Assembly: GCA_965658355.1 (NCBI GenBank)
Contig: CBFHRX010000004.1
Coordinates: forward strand, 1 to 64,000
Direction of reading: 5' to 3'
Source: UBA11891 sp965658355
Lineage (GTDB): Bacteria > Bacteroidota > Bacteroidia > Flavobacteriales > Flavobacteriaceae
DNA length: 64,000 nt
Shown: positions 42,921-51,646 of the stretch, piece by piece
Position numbering within the stretch: position 1 is the first letter of the stretch
Layout of the letters: the number at the start of each line of letters is the position of its first letter
The notes under the pieces: generated by a model
Told to the model about the DNA's origin: nothing
Seen by the model: only the letters and a program-made list of their open reading frames with translations
Databases searched by the model: none
Position numbers and translations under genes: made by a program

Positions 42921-43637
42921 ATGAAAACAATTATACACCGAGCAGATAGTAGAGGAAGTGCTAACCATGGTTGGCTGAACTCGCATCATACGTTTAGTTT
43001 TGGAGGGTATTACAATCCAGATCGAATGAATTTTGGTGTTCTCCGGGTCTTGAATGATGATACGGTAGCTCCTGGCATGGGTTTTGGCACGCATCCGCAT
43101 CAAGACATGGAGATCATCTCCATTCCCCTAGAAGGCGATCTTGAGCACAAAGACAGCATGGGCAATACAGCTGTAATTCGTTCAGGCGATGTACAGGTAT
43201 TAAGTGCAGGTACAGGGATTTCACATTCAGAATACAATAAGAATCAAGATCAGCCTGTAAAGTTTCTTCAAATCTGGATACTGCCCAATCAAAAAGGAGT
43301 CCAGCCACGGTACGATCAAATAAGTCTTCAAGAGGAAGACCGCAAGAATAAATTGCAACAAATTCTTTCTCCATCCCCAACAGACGAAGGGGTCTGGATT
43401 CATCAAAATGCTTGGTTCCATCGCAGTCAACTAGAAGAAGGAAAATCGGTTTCGTATGCACTAAAAGAGCAAAACAAGAATGGGCTTTATGTTTTTGTTT
43501 TAGACGGGACCATTCAAATAGAGGACATGACCTTGTCTAATAGAGACGCTATCGGACTCTGGGAAGCGGAAAAGGTAATAATAAAGGCAGACTCAGACTC
43601 GGAACTTTTGTTGATAGAAGTCCCCATGCAAGCATAA
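42921..43637 (+). CDS. Pirin family protein
   Basis: A 238-residue bicupin of the pirin family (YhhW-like). The N-terminal cupin has HHTFSFGGYYNP and FGTHPHQDMEIISIPLEGDLEHKDS (seen in parts), which provide three His and one Glu metal ligands (HPHQDME, then H in LEHKD). The QVLSAGTGISHSEYN motif is also diagnostic. YhhW and human pirin show quercetin 2,3-dioxygenase activity; physiological roles are not settled. A strong consensus promoter drives it. Its neighbour downstream is the sugar-isomerase-like gene, 36 bases away. Confidence 0.93.
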   Translation: MKTIIHRADSRGSANHGWLNSHHTFSFGGYYNPDRMNFGVLRVLNDDTVAPGMGFGTHPHQDMEIISIPLEGDLEHKDSMGNTAVIRSGDVQVLSAGTGISHSEYNKNQDQPVKFLQIWILPNQKGVQPRYDQISLQEEDRKNKLQQILSPSPTDEGVWIHQNAWFHRSQLEEGKSVSYALKEQNKNGLYVFVLDGTIQIEDMTLSNRDAIGLWEAEKVIIKADSDSELLLIEVPMQA

Positions 43638-43673
43638 ATCTTTCTTTTTGTATCTTGTAAGGAAAGAGATAGC

Positions 43674-44690
43674 ATGGCAGTAAACAGAAGAGATTTTTTA
43701 CGCAACACACTGCATTCCTCAGTAGGGCTGTTGGCACTAAATGAACTTGTAGCCTCAGGATTTTGGGGAAAAACAGCACAGGATCAACGACTAAAAATTT
43801 CTGTGCAATGCTATTCATTTGTTTCTGAAATATTCAAGGGGAGTTTTGATATTTTGGATTTCCCCAAAAGGATACGGGAAGACTTTGGTCTTTCGGCAGC
43901 AGAATATTGGAATCTCCCATTAGCCCAAAAGAGAAAGAATCCAGAATTCCTAAAAGAGCTTCAAAAGCGAACAGCAGACCAGGGAATTGTAAACACCTTG
44001 ATGCTAGTTGACTTGATTAATTTTCAAGACCGTAGCAAAAGCCTAAGCCTTTGTGATTCGAATAAAACAAAAAGGGATAAGGCTGTGGCGGCACATTATG
44101 AGTGGATAGATGTTGCCAAAACAATAGGCTGTTCGGCCATTCGGGTAAATTTAAGAGCCCAAGAATTATCAGCAGAAGAGGTTGCCAAAATAAGCGAAGA
44201 GAGTTTGCATCAACTATTAGAGTATAGTGCTGCACGAGAGATGTCTATAGTGATAGAAAATCACGGAGGCTATACTTCAGATGCGCAATGGGTAGTGGCT
44301 TTGATGAAAAAGATCAACAATTCCTATTTGGGGACACTGCCTGATTTTGGAACCTCAAATTTTTGTGTTGAAAGGGCGCCCGCTAAAGAAGGGGACTATT
44401 TTTCATCGGAATGTATTACTCAGTATGACAAGTACCAGGGCGTACAAGAATTGCTTCCTTATGCGAAGGGCATCAGTGCCAAGACGGCACAGTTTGATGC
44501 TGACGGCGAAGACATAGATACTGATTTTAAAAGAATGCTAGACATGATAAAAGCGTCTTCTTTTGAAGGCTATTTAGCCATTGAGTACGAAGGTGGAATG
44601 ATGCAGCGTTATGGCGGCAAAGGAGATTACTTGCCTCCCAAAGAGGGCATACTAGCCACTAAAAAATTAATCGAAAAATACAGAAGCTAA
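43674..44690 (+). CDS. Sugar phosphate isomerase/epimerase-like TIM-barrel protein, Tat-type signal
   Basis: A 338-residue protein with an N-terminal RRDFLRN followed by a hydrophobic stretch, resembling a Tat signal. The body is a xylose-isomerase-like TIM barrel (AP endonuclease family 2 fold): IVIENHGGYTSDA, GTLPDFGTSNF and YLAIEYEGG carry the Glu/Asp/His metal-site pattern (Glu in IENHGG, Asp in LPDFG, Glu in AIEYEG). Such exported members often act as 3-keto-sugar or inositol-type hydratases/isomerases. Exact substrate unknown. Confidence 0.85.
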   Translation: MAVNRRDFLRNTLHSSVGLLALNELVASGFWGKTAQDQRLKISVQCYSFVSEIFKGSFDILDFPKRIREDFGLSAAEYWNLPLAQKRKNPEFLKELQKRTADQGIVNTLMLVDLINFQDRSKSLSLCDSNKTKRDKAVAAHYEWIDVAKTIGCSAIRVNLRAQELSAEEVAKISEESLHQLLEYSAAREMSIVIENHGGYTSDAQWVVALMKKINNSYLGTLPDFGTSNFCVERAPAKEGDYFSSECITQYDKYQGVQELLPYAKGISAKTAQFDADGEDIDTDFKRMLDMIKASSFEGYLAIEYEGGMMQRYGGKGDYLPPKEGILATKKLIEKYRS

Positions 44691-44694
44691 GTCC

Positions 44695-45312
44695 CTACTT
44701 CACACCCGTTACGATCAAGCTTCCTGCCCAATTTTCGGAAGCCCCAACCTGCCATGTTTGCAGTTGCTGAAAGCCCGCTTTTTCAAACAAGGTTTTCCAA
44801 TCGCTGCTTGACAATAGCGTCATAATAGAGATGCCACAGTCCTCGGGCCAACTGTGAGAAACCGTATTTTCTTGATAGAAATCCAAGCCTATAATAAGGC
44901 GCCCTCCTTGTTTTAACCAATGTTTATAAACATGAGAAACCAATTGTTGAGGTTCTTGCACATAGTAAAACACCTCCATAGAATGAACCAAATCGACCGC
45001 TTTTGAGGGGGACCAAGTTGTTAAATCAGCTGTTATGTAGGAGTTATTAGAATCCAAAGTACGTGCTTTGTCAATCATCTTTTGAGAACCGTCAACTCCT
45101 ATCGCTGATTGGCAATTGGAGCGTGCACCTACCTCACGAACAACCCAGCCATTCCCACAGCCTGCATCAATAAAGGAAAAAGAAGAATGCTCTTTGGTGG
45201 CAAAATCCAACATGGCGTCTACTGCTTCTCGGTGGTTTTTTTCCATCCCTTCGTCTTTTCCTGTTTCTGCCCACTGGCTAAACACCTCGACGGGTTTTTT
45301 TCGTATTTTCAT
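44695..45312 (-). CDS. Class I SAM-dependent methyltransferase
   Basis: A 205-residue cytoplasmic methyltransferase. Motif I is FIDAGCGNGW (SAM glycine loop), followed by the acidic end of strand 2 (IGVDGSQKMIDKA) and DLTTWSPSKAVDLVHSMEVFYYV for motifs II-IV. An opening EVFSQWAETGKDEGME helps place it near the UbiE/methyltransferase-11/12 group. Small-molecule substrate not identifiable. Convergent with the isomerase gene (stops 4 bases apart). Confidence 0.88.
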   Translation of the reverse strand: MKIRKKPVEVFSQWAETGKDEGMEKNHREAVDAMLDFATKEHSSFSFIDAGCGNGWVVREVGARSNCQSAIGVDGSQKMIDKARTLDSNNSYITADLTTWSPSKAVDLVHSMEVFYYVQEPQQLVSHVYKHWLKQGGRLIIGLDFYQENTVSHSWPEDCGISIMTLLSSSDWKTLFEKAGFQQLQTWQVGASENWAGSLIVTGVK

Positions 45313-45389
45313 AGTGGTTACAATTGGAGTAGCAAGCTACAAAAACTATATAAAGTATATCTACAGATGCTACAAATAGAGAGGCGTAA

Positions 45390-46004
45390 ATGGGAATAGA
45401 CTGGGGAATTATTTTGGCTTTTATGGGTGCTTCTTTAGCCTTGACGCTAAGTCCAGGACCTGACAATCTCTATGTTTTTACGGTGTCTGTAGGGAAGTCC
45501 AAGACGGCAGCCCTGCAGCTTAGCCTGGGCTTGACAACGGGACTTTTTTTTCATACCGCAATAGTGGCTTTTGGATGGAGCGAAATTCTAATGGCGATAC
45601 CAGAATTTGTGTGGGCGATAAAAATCGGAGGGGCTGGATACTTAGCTTATTTAGCAGTCGGTGTTTTACAGCAACATGCTCTTGAAAAAACGAAACTTGA
45701 GAGGGAAAGAAAACGCTTTTTTTGGCAGGGGCTTGTTATGAACCTTACCAATCCAAAAGTGACTTTATTCTTCATGGTTTTCTTCCCTGGATTTCTATTT
45801 TCTGACCAACTTTCCTTACAATGGCAATTTGGAATTTTAGGACTTCTATTTTGGGCTCAGGCGCTGTTTGTTTTTGGTGGAATTTCTGTTTTGGGGCATT
45901 CTATGAAAGAGCATATAAATCTCAAAGTGACACAAAATACTCAAAACATTATTCAAGCATCCATCTTATTTGGCCTGTCAATACTACTATTATTGTCCAT
46001 ATAG
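45390..46004 (+). CDS. LysE-family translocator
   Basis: A 204-residue inner-membrane exporter of the LysE/RhtB amino-acid efflux superfamily. Six hydrophobic segments are present. The start motif ALTLSPGPDNLYVFTVSVGKSK is the conserved TPGPN-type signature, and GAGYLAYLAVGVL and FWQGLVMNLTNPKVTLFFMVFFPGF match the second and third hallmark segments. The substrate (threonine, homoserine, lysine or another amino acid) cannot be named from sequence. The gene is monocistronic. Confidence 0.93.
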   Translation: MGIDWGIILAFMGASLALTLSPGPDNLYVFTVSVGKSKTAALQLSLGLTTGLFFHTAIVAFGWSEILMAIPEFVWAIKIGGAGYLAYLAVGVLQQHALEKTKLERERKRFFWQGLVMNLTNPKVTLFFMVFFPGFLFSDQLSLQWQFGILGLLFWAQALFVFGGISVLGHSMKEHINLKVTQNTQNIIQASILFGLSILLLLSI

Positions 46005-46174
46005 CAATAATAATTAAAAACTATTTTTTTATTTTTTCTCTTTTTCTGTTTCTTTTTACGTTCTAAAAATCCAAGTCATCTTTATAGAAATCCTGACAGT
46101 AGTTGCGCTGGAAATAAAAACGGAAGAAGCTCTTTTAACGACAAGAATTGAGGTTGATTTACAATCTCTAGTGC

Positions 46175-47017
46175 TTAGTTGCGAAAGTTTAAAAGATCAG
46201 CAGCTGCAGTTAGGTCAGGGACATTTTCAGAGACCTTAAAACCATAAACAGCCTGATTGTTTTCTTCAACAAGCTTATGAACCGCCTCAGGAAGTTCTTT
46301 TTCCTGTCTCTCAGGATGGACCCTGCAATTTTCCAAATACGGTTTTAGCAGTTTCCCACTAAAACGGAAGAGGTTCATGCTGACATAAAGGGGGCTGTTA
46401 GCAGTCTTTAAAGTCGCTACTTGTTTGGCTGTTGGCTTTTCAATAATAGTGGAGAGAAAGCCTTCTTCGTCGTGAAGTAAAACAGCAAACCGACGAATTC
46501 TTTCCTCAGGGAAATCCAATCCTGATCTGTCATAACTCACAATAGCATGAGGAGAAGAATACGGTTTTAGCAGTTGTGCTAAGCTAGAAGCAGCATACAA
46601 ATTATCACCGTTGCAAAGCGTGAAAGATCCCTTTTCTAATTCAGGATACTGCGCCATTGCCTGCAAGACTGCATCGGCGGTTCCCATCGGTTTTTGCCTG
46701 CCAGGGGGGATGTGTTGAATCGCATAAAAAACAGTTACTTTGGGAGATTCAAGTCGTTTCGAATGTGCTTCAAGTGCCGTTTTAAAGGCCTGGTTGTCAG
46801 CAGCCGTAATAATATAGATTTCGCGGTAGCCAGCTTCCTTCGCATTTTCTATGAGGTGAATAAGCAAAGGGGTTTGTGTTTTCCCCAAAGGAATCAAACT
46901 CTTGTGGACTTTTTGAGCAATTGAACGGATTTTTGGATCTATTTTTTCTGTATCCAAAGAGTTCTTCATCCGAGAGGATGCCCCACCTGCCATGATGACC
47001 AACCGCGCTTTATTCAT
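46175..47017 (-). CDS. Sugar-nucleotidyltransferase family protein
   Basis: A 280-residue NTP-transferase (GT-A-like) protein. It begins with the nucleotide-binding loop MAGGASSRMK, followed by GTADAVLQAM and the acidic metal motif LCNGDNLYA; EEGFLSTIIEKPT and an additional Asp support the sugar-phosphate pocket. Typical of UDP/GDP-sugar pyrophosphorylases. It overlaps the GHMP kinase gene by eight bases, and together the pair would phosphorylate a free sugar and activate it to an NDP-sugar. Third gene of the GH109 operon. Confidence 0.85.
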   Translation of the reverse strand: MNKARLVIMAGGASSRMKNSLDTEKIDPKIRSIAQKVHKSLIPLGKTQTPLLIHLIENAKEAGYREIYIITAADNQAFKTALEAHSKRLESPKVTVFYAIQHIPPGRQKPMGTADAVLQAMAQYPELEKGSFTLCNGDNLYAASSLAQLLKPYSSPHAIVSYDRSGLDFPEERIRRFAVLLHDEEGFLSTIIEKPTAKQVATLKTANSPLYVSMNLFRFSGKLLKPYLENCRVHPERQEKELPEAVHKLVEENNQAVYGFKVSENVPDLTAAADLLNFRN

Positions 47018-48071
47018 GACCAGCGGTTAGGGTTATGCGATACGCCTTTTTGGCGCCTGCTTTCATATAGGCGTCTATGACGCGCTCTTGATTGGATTCT
47101 GTTACCAAGGAGACCATACACCCTCCCCCGCCCGAGCCGATTATTTTACTTCCCAATGCGCCCGCATCATTTGCTGAATCGAGCATGTGAACTAAGGCTT
47201 TTGGCGTGTTTTGTATGTGGTTTGATAAGATGTGCTGGTGGGCATTGATTAGTGTTCCAAGGGTATTTGGATCCGCTTCTCTCAAGAACTCCTGATGGGC
47301 TTTCTGTGTAATATCATAATTGTAAATACTCGCATACCAATGGGCGTGTAAGGAGTCGGGAATTGCCTGTAAGAAACGAGAATAATCGGCAGTAGTGCTT
47401 TGCTGTAACTGAAATTGTGGCTCTTTTGCGACTACTGCTTGAAGCGCTTTTTGTTGCCATTCACGTGCATTTTTAAGAACTGTGAGGGTTTTCTTTTCAA
47501 CCCCTGACTCGGCTACTACCCAGTGGCAAGTAGGGAGCGGCAAAGGGTGGGATTGCTGACTATCGGTATCGATATACAGCAATCCCCCTTGTGCAATCGT
47601 ATACTGGTCCATCAAGCCCCCAGGTTGCTTAAAAGCCAAGACCTCGACTTCGTAAGCCCAATGTCCTAAGACTGCATTTGAGGGCTGTGGGATGTTTTGT
47701 TGCACATTGAGTAAAAATCGAAGCCAGCCAACCACCAATGCTGACGAACTAGAAAGCCCTGCGTTGATAGGGATATCACTTTTTATTCTTAAAGAATACC
47801 CTTGGGTAAAGACAGCCCCTTTTTGACGTAAAAAAGTCAAGCCCGATTCAAAATAATTGTGAGGAGGCGTATCGACAGTAGGAGTGTCTAGGGGAATTCG
47901 AATCTGCTCGCTCGTATCTAGGAGAGTCATCTCAAAGTAATGATCCTGAATAGCCTCTGCTTTTATGTAGAGAAAGCGATCGATTGTTCCAGCAATAACA
48001 GGAAGGCCTAAATAATCTTGGTGGTCACCAAAAAAGCAAATTCTACCAGGTACCTTAATTGAGAACCCCAT
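47010..48071 (-). CDS. GHMP-family sugar kinase (galactokinase-like)
   Basis: A 353-residue GHMP kinase. The N-terminal motif PGRICFFGDHQDYLG parallels the galactokinase signature (PGRVNLIGEHTDY). PINAGLSSSSALVVGW is the phosphate-binding loop (about residues 112-127), and GSKIIGSGGGGCMVSL is the C-terminal glycine-rich motif. The replacement of Glu-His-Thr by Asp-His-Gln sets it apart from true galactokinases, so it may phosphorylate fucose, arabinose, GalNAc or another hexose at O1. It lies 3 bases after GH109 and overlaps the nucleotidyltransferase. Confidence 0.87.
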   Translation of the reverse strand: MGFSIKVPGRICFFGDHQDYLGLPVIAGTIDRFLYIKAEAIQDHYFEMTLLDTSEQIRIPLDTPTVDTPPHNYFESGLTFLRQKGAVFTQGYSLRIKSDIPINAGLSSSSALVVGWLRFLLNVQQNIPQPSNAVLGHWAYEVEVLAFKQPGGLMDQYTIAQGGLLYIDTDSQQSHPLPLPTCHWVVAESGVEKKTLTVLKNAREWQQKALQAVVAKEPQFQLQQSTTADYSRFLQAIPDSLHAHWYASIYNYDITQKAHQEFLREADPNTLGTLINAHQHILSNHIQNTPKALVHMLDSANDAGALGSKIIGSGGGGCMVSLVTESNQERVIDAYMKAGAKKAYRITLTAGHE

Positions 48072-48074
48072 ATC

Positions 48075-49472
48075 TTATGAAATAATGGACAGAGGCTGGG
48101 TCTCTTTCCATCGTCCCCGTGTAAAATCAGGAAAGGCTTGTGGCATCCCATCTTCTGCTACAGATTTTTCACTCAAAGGGCTTACAGCACTCCAAAAACA
48201 ACCTTCGTACACATTTTGATCCAAAGGCAGCCCTTTTTGTAAACACTCTACAATTCGATACCGCATCATAAAGTCCATCCCCCCATGGCCACCCATTTTT
48301 TCAGCTAGGGCACCTAATCGTTTGTAGAGTGGATGTTCAAATTGCTCATACAATTTCGCAAGATCATCACCCTGCACCCATTGATGATGAGAGTCTGTAA
48401 TGTCTTCAAACCCCCCTTCAAAAGCAACGCGGGTTGGAAAGCCGGCTAAGGTTCCAAGCGCTCCTTGAATTAAGTTCAATCGAGAATACGGTCTTGGACT
48501 GGTTTCATCCCATTGCACGAGTATGGTTCTCCCCAACTGGGTTTTAATGATGGAGGTATTGAGGTCACCCCCCTTAAAATCATATTGATTCCAACGGTGC
48601 TCTTTGCCATACTTTTGCGATGCGTATAAATTTCTGCCGATATTAGGAGTTGAATAGGATACGATTTTGCCAAAAGTATCTTCTCCTCGCGCCAGATTCA
48701 TATACTGGGCCACAGGGCCGAGTCCGTGAGTGGGATATAGATTCCCATTTCGTTTGGCATAATTGGGTGTACGCCAAGAGCCTGTCCCTCGGTCAACCTC
48801 GTCCATTTGCCATCGTAACTCATGAATATAAGCTGCTTCTCCGTGAAGAATAGGACCTATTTTTCCTTGTCTGCATAGGTTTAAGAAGAGTAATTCTTCC
48901 CGCCCATAATTGACATTTTCAAGCATCATACAGTGTTTCTGGGTGGCTTCGGCCGTGTCAACTAAAGCCCACATTTCTTCCACTGTAAGCCCGATAGGCA
49001 CCTCTACAAAAGCATGAGCACCTGCAAGCATGCTCTCCAAAGCCATAGGAGCGTGATTTTTCCAATTGGTAGCAATAACAACGACGTCGGCCTTTACTTC
49101 TTGAAGCATTTTTTTCCAGGCTTCCTCTTCTCCTGAGTAGGCCGCAATATTGGTATGACGATTTCCTTTTCCATGCATTTGACATACTTGAATGGCCTTT
49201 TCAACAAGATCCGGATACAAATCACAAACCCCTACAATCTCAGTACCCTCAATTTGAGCCCATTGTTCAGCATGTCCCTGCCCTCTAAATCCAAGTCCGA
49301 TAAAAGCCATCTTGATAGTATGTAAGGGTGGAGCAGCAAAATCACCTACATATTTTTGATTGTTTTTCGTGGGAGCGTTCCAATTTTGAGAGGGTATGGA
49401 GTTGGGGAGTAATACCGCTGCTGAACCCAAGCTCGTCTTTTGCAAAAAAGCTCTTCTATTTAAGTTTTTCAT
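48075..49472 (-). CDS. GH109-like NAD-dependent glycosidase (Gfo/Idh/MocA fold)
   Basis: A 465-residue protein with Tat-type N-terminus (NRRAFLQKTSLGSAAVLLP). The Rossmann motif is FIGLGFRGQGHAEQW; GVCDLYPDLV, NVNYGREEL, YPTHGLGPVAQYMN and GGHGGMDFMM match the GH109 alpha-N-acetylgalactosaminidase group, in which the NAD-bound oxidoreductase fold hydrolyses glycosides by an oxidation-elimination route. The His-Gly-Leu-Gly-Pro motif carries active-site residues. It heads a three-gene operon with a GHMP kinase and a nucleotidyltransferase. Substrate (alpha-GalNAc, or another sugar) is by analogy. Confidence 0.88.
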   Translation of the reverse strand: MKNLNRRAFLQKTSLGSAAVLLPNSIPSQNWNAPTKNNQKYVGDFAAPPLHTIKMAFIGLGFRGQGHAEQWAQIEGTEIVGVCDLYPDLVEKAIQVCQMHGKGNRHTNIAAYSGEEEAWKKMLQEVKADVVVIATNWKNHAPMALESMLAGAHAFVEVPIGLTVEEMWALVDTAEATQKHCMMLENVNYGREELLFLNLCRQGKIGPILHGEAAYIHELRWQMDEVDRGTGSWRTPNYAKRNGNLYPTHGLGPVAQYMNLARGEDTFGKIVSYSTPNIGRNLYASQKYGKEHRWNQYDFKGGDLNTSIIKTQLGRTILVQWDETSPRPYSRLNLIQGALGTLAGFPTRVAFEGGFEDITDSHHQWVQGDDLAKLYEQFEHPLYKRLGALAEKMGGHGGMDFMMRYRIVECLQKGLPLDQNVYEGCFWSAVSPLSEKSVAEDGMPQAFPDFTRGRWKETQPLSIIS

Positions 49473-49604
49473 TGTCTATTTACCTTCTTGTATGTCTATA
49501 GAAACAGGACTTTTACGATTTTAAATGTAACCTAAAGGATTTAATTATTTAATTAGAATTAGGAATTGTTTGATTTTGATTAGTTTGCATAAAAAGAAAA
49601 GAGG

Positions 49605-50270
49605 ATGAGAAAAGTATGTTTGGGGCTTATTGGCCTTTTAGTTTTAGCGTGTAGTACACCCAAAAAAGACACCTATTTTTTAGCACTAGGCGATAGCTAT
49701 ACTATTGGTGAAGGAGTTGAACAAGCAGAGCGCTGGCCTGTGCAGTTGGTGCAAGATCTTAAAGAAAGAGGCTATACCATGGACTCGCTTCAAATAATTG
49801 CCAGAACAGGATGGACAACAGATGAATTATTACTAGGGGTGTTAGAAAGTCCGGTATTGCCAGCCTATGATTTGGTCACGGTAATGGTTGGAGTTAACAA
49901 CCAATTCAGGGGTAGAAGTTTAGAGAACTTTAGAAAAGAACTCGCAATCTTATTAGAAAAAAGTCTCCAATACGCGGGTGGAGACACCGAAAAAGTGTTC
50001 GTTATATCCATACCCGATTGGGGGGTTACCCCCTTTGCAGGAACGAGAGATAAAGACAAAATTGCCAGTGAAATAGATGCTTTTAATGCAGAAATAATCA
50101 AGCTGAGTAAAAGCCTTAATGTTCGCTATATTGATGTTACGGAACTCTCTCGAAAAGCGGCTATAGACACAAGCTTATTAGCCACTGATGGGCTTCACCC
50201 AAGTGGCTTGATGTATGCAGAATGGGTTGATAAAATGGGTCCGATAATTTATGATTCCATACATGAGTGA
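49605..50270 (+). CDS. SGNH/GDSL-family lipoprotein hydrolase
   Basis: A 221-residue lipase/esterase-like protein (signal ends LLVLAC, lipid Cys16). Block I is FLALGDSYTIGEGVEQ with the nucleophile Ser, block III is VMVGVNNQFRG with the Asn, and block V is DGLHPSGLMYAEW with Asp and His. That makes the SGNH triad and oxyanion hole complete. Likely a periplasmic or surface esterase such as an acyl or sugar-acetyl esterase. The kynureninase start codon lies within its last codons. Confidence 0.9.
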   Translation: MRKVCLGLIGLLVLACSTPKKDTYFLALGDSYTIGEGVEQAERWPVQLVQDLKERGYTMDSLQIIARTGWTTDELLLGVLESPVLPAYDLVTVMVGVNNQFRGRSLENFRKELAILLEKSLQYAGGDTEKVFVISIPDWGVTPFAGTRDKDKIASEIDAFNAEIIKLSKSLNVRYIDVTELSRKAAIDTSLLATDGLHPSGLMYAEWVDKMGPIIYDSIHE

Positions 50271-51525
50271 TTGGGAGGTTCATGCGACGGAAAAAGATGC
50301 GCAAGATCCACTCGCCGCTTTTTATGACAGGTTCTCACACAATCCTAATGAAATTTACTTGGATGGAAACTCATTGGGAAAATTACCTCTGGGAGTGTCG
50401 GATCAATTGCAAGAAGTTATTAGCCAGCAATGGGGTCAGAATCTAATTCGTTCCTGGAATGACCACTGGCTAGAAGCAACGCATAGAATTGGGGGCAAAT
50501 TAGCAGGTCTTTTCAGGGCTGACCCGGAGGAACTTATTATTGGAGAATCAACTTCAGTTCGTCTTTTTCAGATCGCCCAAGCCCTGGTGAACGCGTCTCT
50601 ATTTCCGAATAGACTGCTTACAGACTCCTTTAACTTTCCAACAGACCAATACATAATTGACCGTATTAGTATGCAGTTTTTTAGTCAACCAGCAGTCTGT
50701 ATTGACTATGATGAGTCTTCTGTATATGCGGATTTACCCTTATTGGAAAAGGCCTTCCAAAACCAGCCAGGCATCTACTGTTTGAGCTTGGTGACCTATA
50801 AAAGTGGCTATGTCTACCCCATGCAGCAATTGAATGAGCTGGCAGCGGAAAACAACAGCATCATAATTTGGGATCTGAGTCATGCGGCAGGCGTTATTGA
50901 CATCGATTTTAAAAAAACCAGAACCAGAGTTGCTATTGGTTGTACCTATAAATATTTAAATGGGGGCCCAGGAGCACCGGCCTTTTTATACGTAGAAAAG
51001 GCTTTGTTAAACCAACTTGAGAATCCAATAGCGGGCTGGTTTGGCCATGCGCGACCTTTTGATTTTTCCCCCCACTTTCAAGCAGCTACTACCATTCAAA
51101 AAATGGCGATAGGCACTCCTTCTATACTGTCTTTAGTAGCTTTAGAAAAAGGAGTGGAGATTACGTTAGAAGCAGGGATTGAGGCCATTCGCCAGAAAAG
51201 CAGGGAACAAACCCAATTTCTTTTTGATTTACTTCGAACAAAAGTGGAGCCTCAAGGGATAAAAATAGAAAGCCCTTCTGACCCTCAGTATCGAGGATCC
51301 CATATCTCTATTTCACATCCTGAAGCATGGCGAATCGTAAAAGCACTTCAAAAGGGAAGCCCTGAGGTTGTTCCGGATTATCGGCCAGATCGCTTTATCC
51401 GTCTTGGAATTGCTCCTCTTTACACCCGATTTAAAGACCTCTTCGATACAGTGGTGCGCTTGGAGACGATTATTAGCAGCAAAGAATATTCACAGTATTC
51501 AACAGAAAAGCCTCAAGTGACATAA
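50263..51525 (+). CDS. kynU: Kynureninase
   Basis: PLP-dependent hydrolase converting kynurenine to anthranilate and alanine (or 3-hydroxykynurenine to 3-hydroxyanthranilate). Sequence landmarks: IYLDGNSLGKLP near the start, SHAAGVIDIDF containing the Asp contact to the PLP ring nitrogen (DLSHAAG), and GCTYKYLNGGPGAPAF with the Schiff-base lysine at about residue 230. I start at MSDWEVHA, eight bases before the stop of the SGNH gene. No other kynurenine-pathway gene is in the window. Length about 420, typical. Confidence 0.93.
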   Translation: MSDWEVHATEKDAQDPLAAFYDRFSHNPNEIYLDGNSLGKLPLGVSDQLQEVISQQWGQNLIRSWNDHWLEATHRIGGKLAGLFRADPEELIIGESTSVRLFQIAQALVNASLFPNRLLTDSFNFPTDQYIIDRISMQFFSQPAVCIDYDESSVYADLPLLEKAFQNQPGIYCLSLVTYKSGYVYPMQQLNELAAENNSIIIWDLSHAAGVIDIDFKKTRTRVAIGCTYKYLNGGPGAPAFLYVEKALLNQLENPIAGWFGHARPFDFSPHFQAATTIQKMAIGTPSILSLVALEKGVEITLEAGIEAIRQKSREQTQFLFDLLRTKVEPQGIKIESPSDPQYRGSHISISHPEAWRIVKALQKGSPEVVPDYRPDRFIRLGIAPLYTRFKDLFDTVVRLETIISSKEYSQYSTEKPQVT

Positions 51526-51646
51526 GATCGTTTGCACAACTTCTGGGGCATGTCAAGCATACCCGAAACGAGTATTTGGCGTCCTCATTTTTAAGGCTGT
51601 TTTAAATCGGGAGAAATACTTATTTTGCAGGATCAATTTTGAACTT

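Noticed and set aside
42801..43103. 101-codon N-terminal extension of the exported protein at 42069-42800
   Set aside because: The extension crosses the shared leader and the pirin promoter, and it would bury a normal signal peptide in the middle of the protein.
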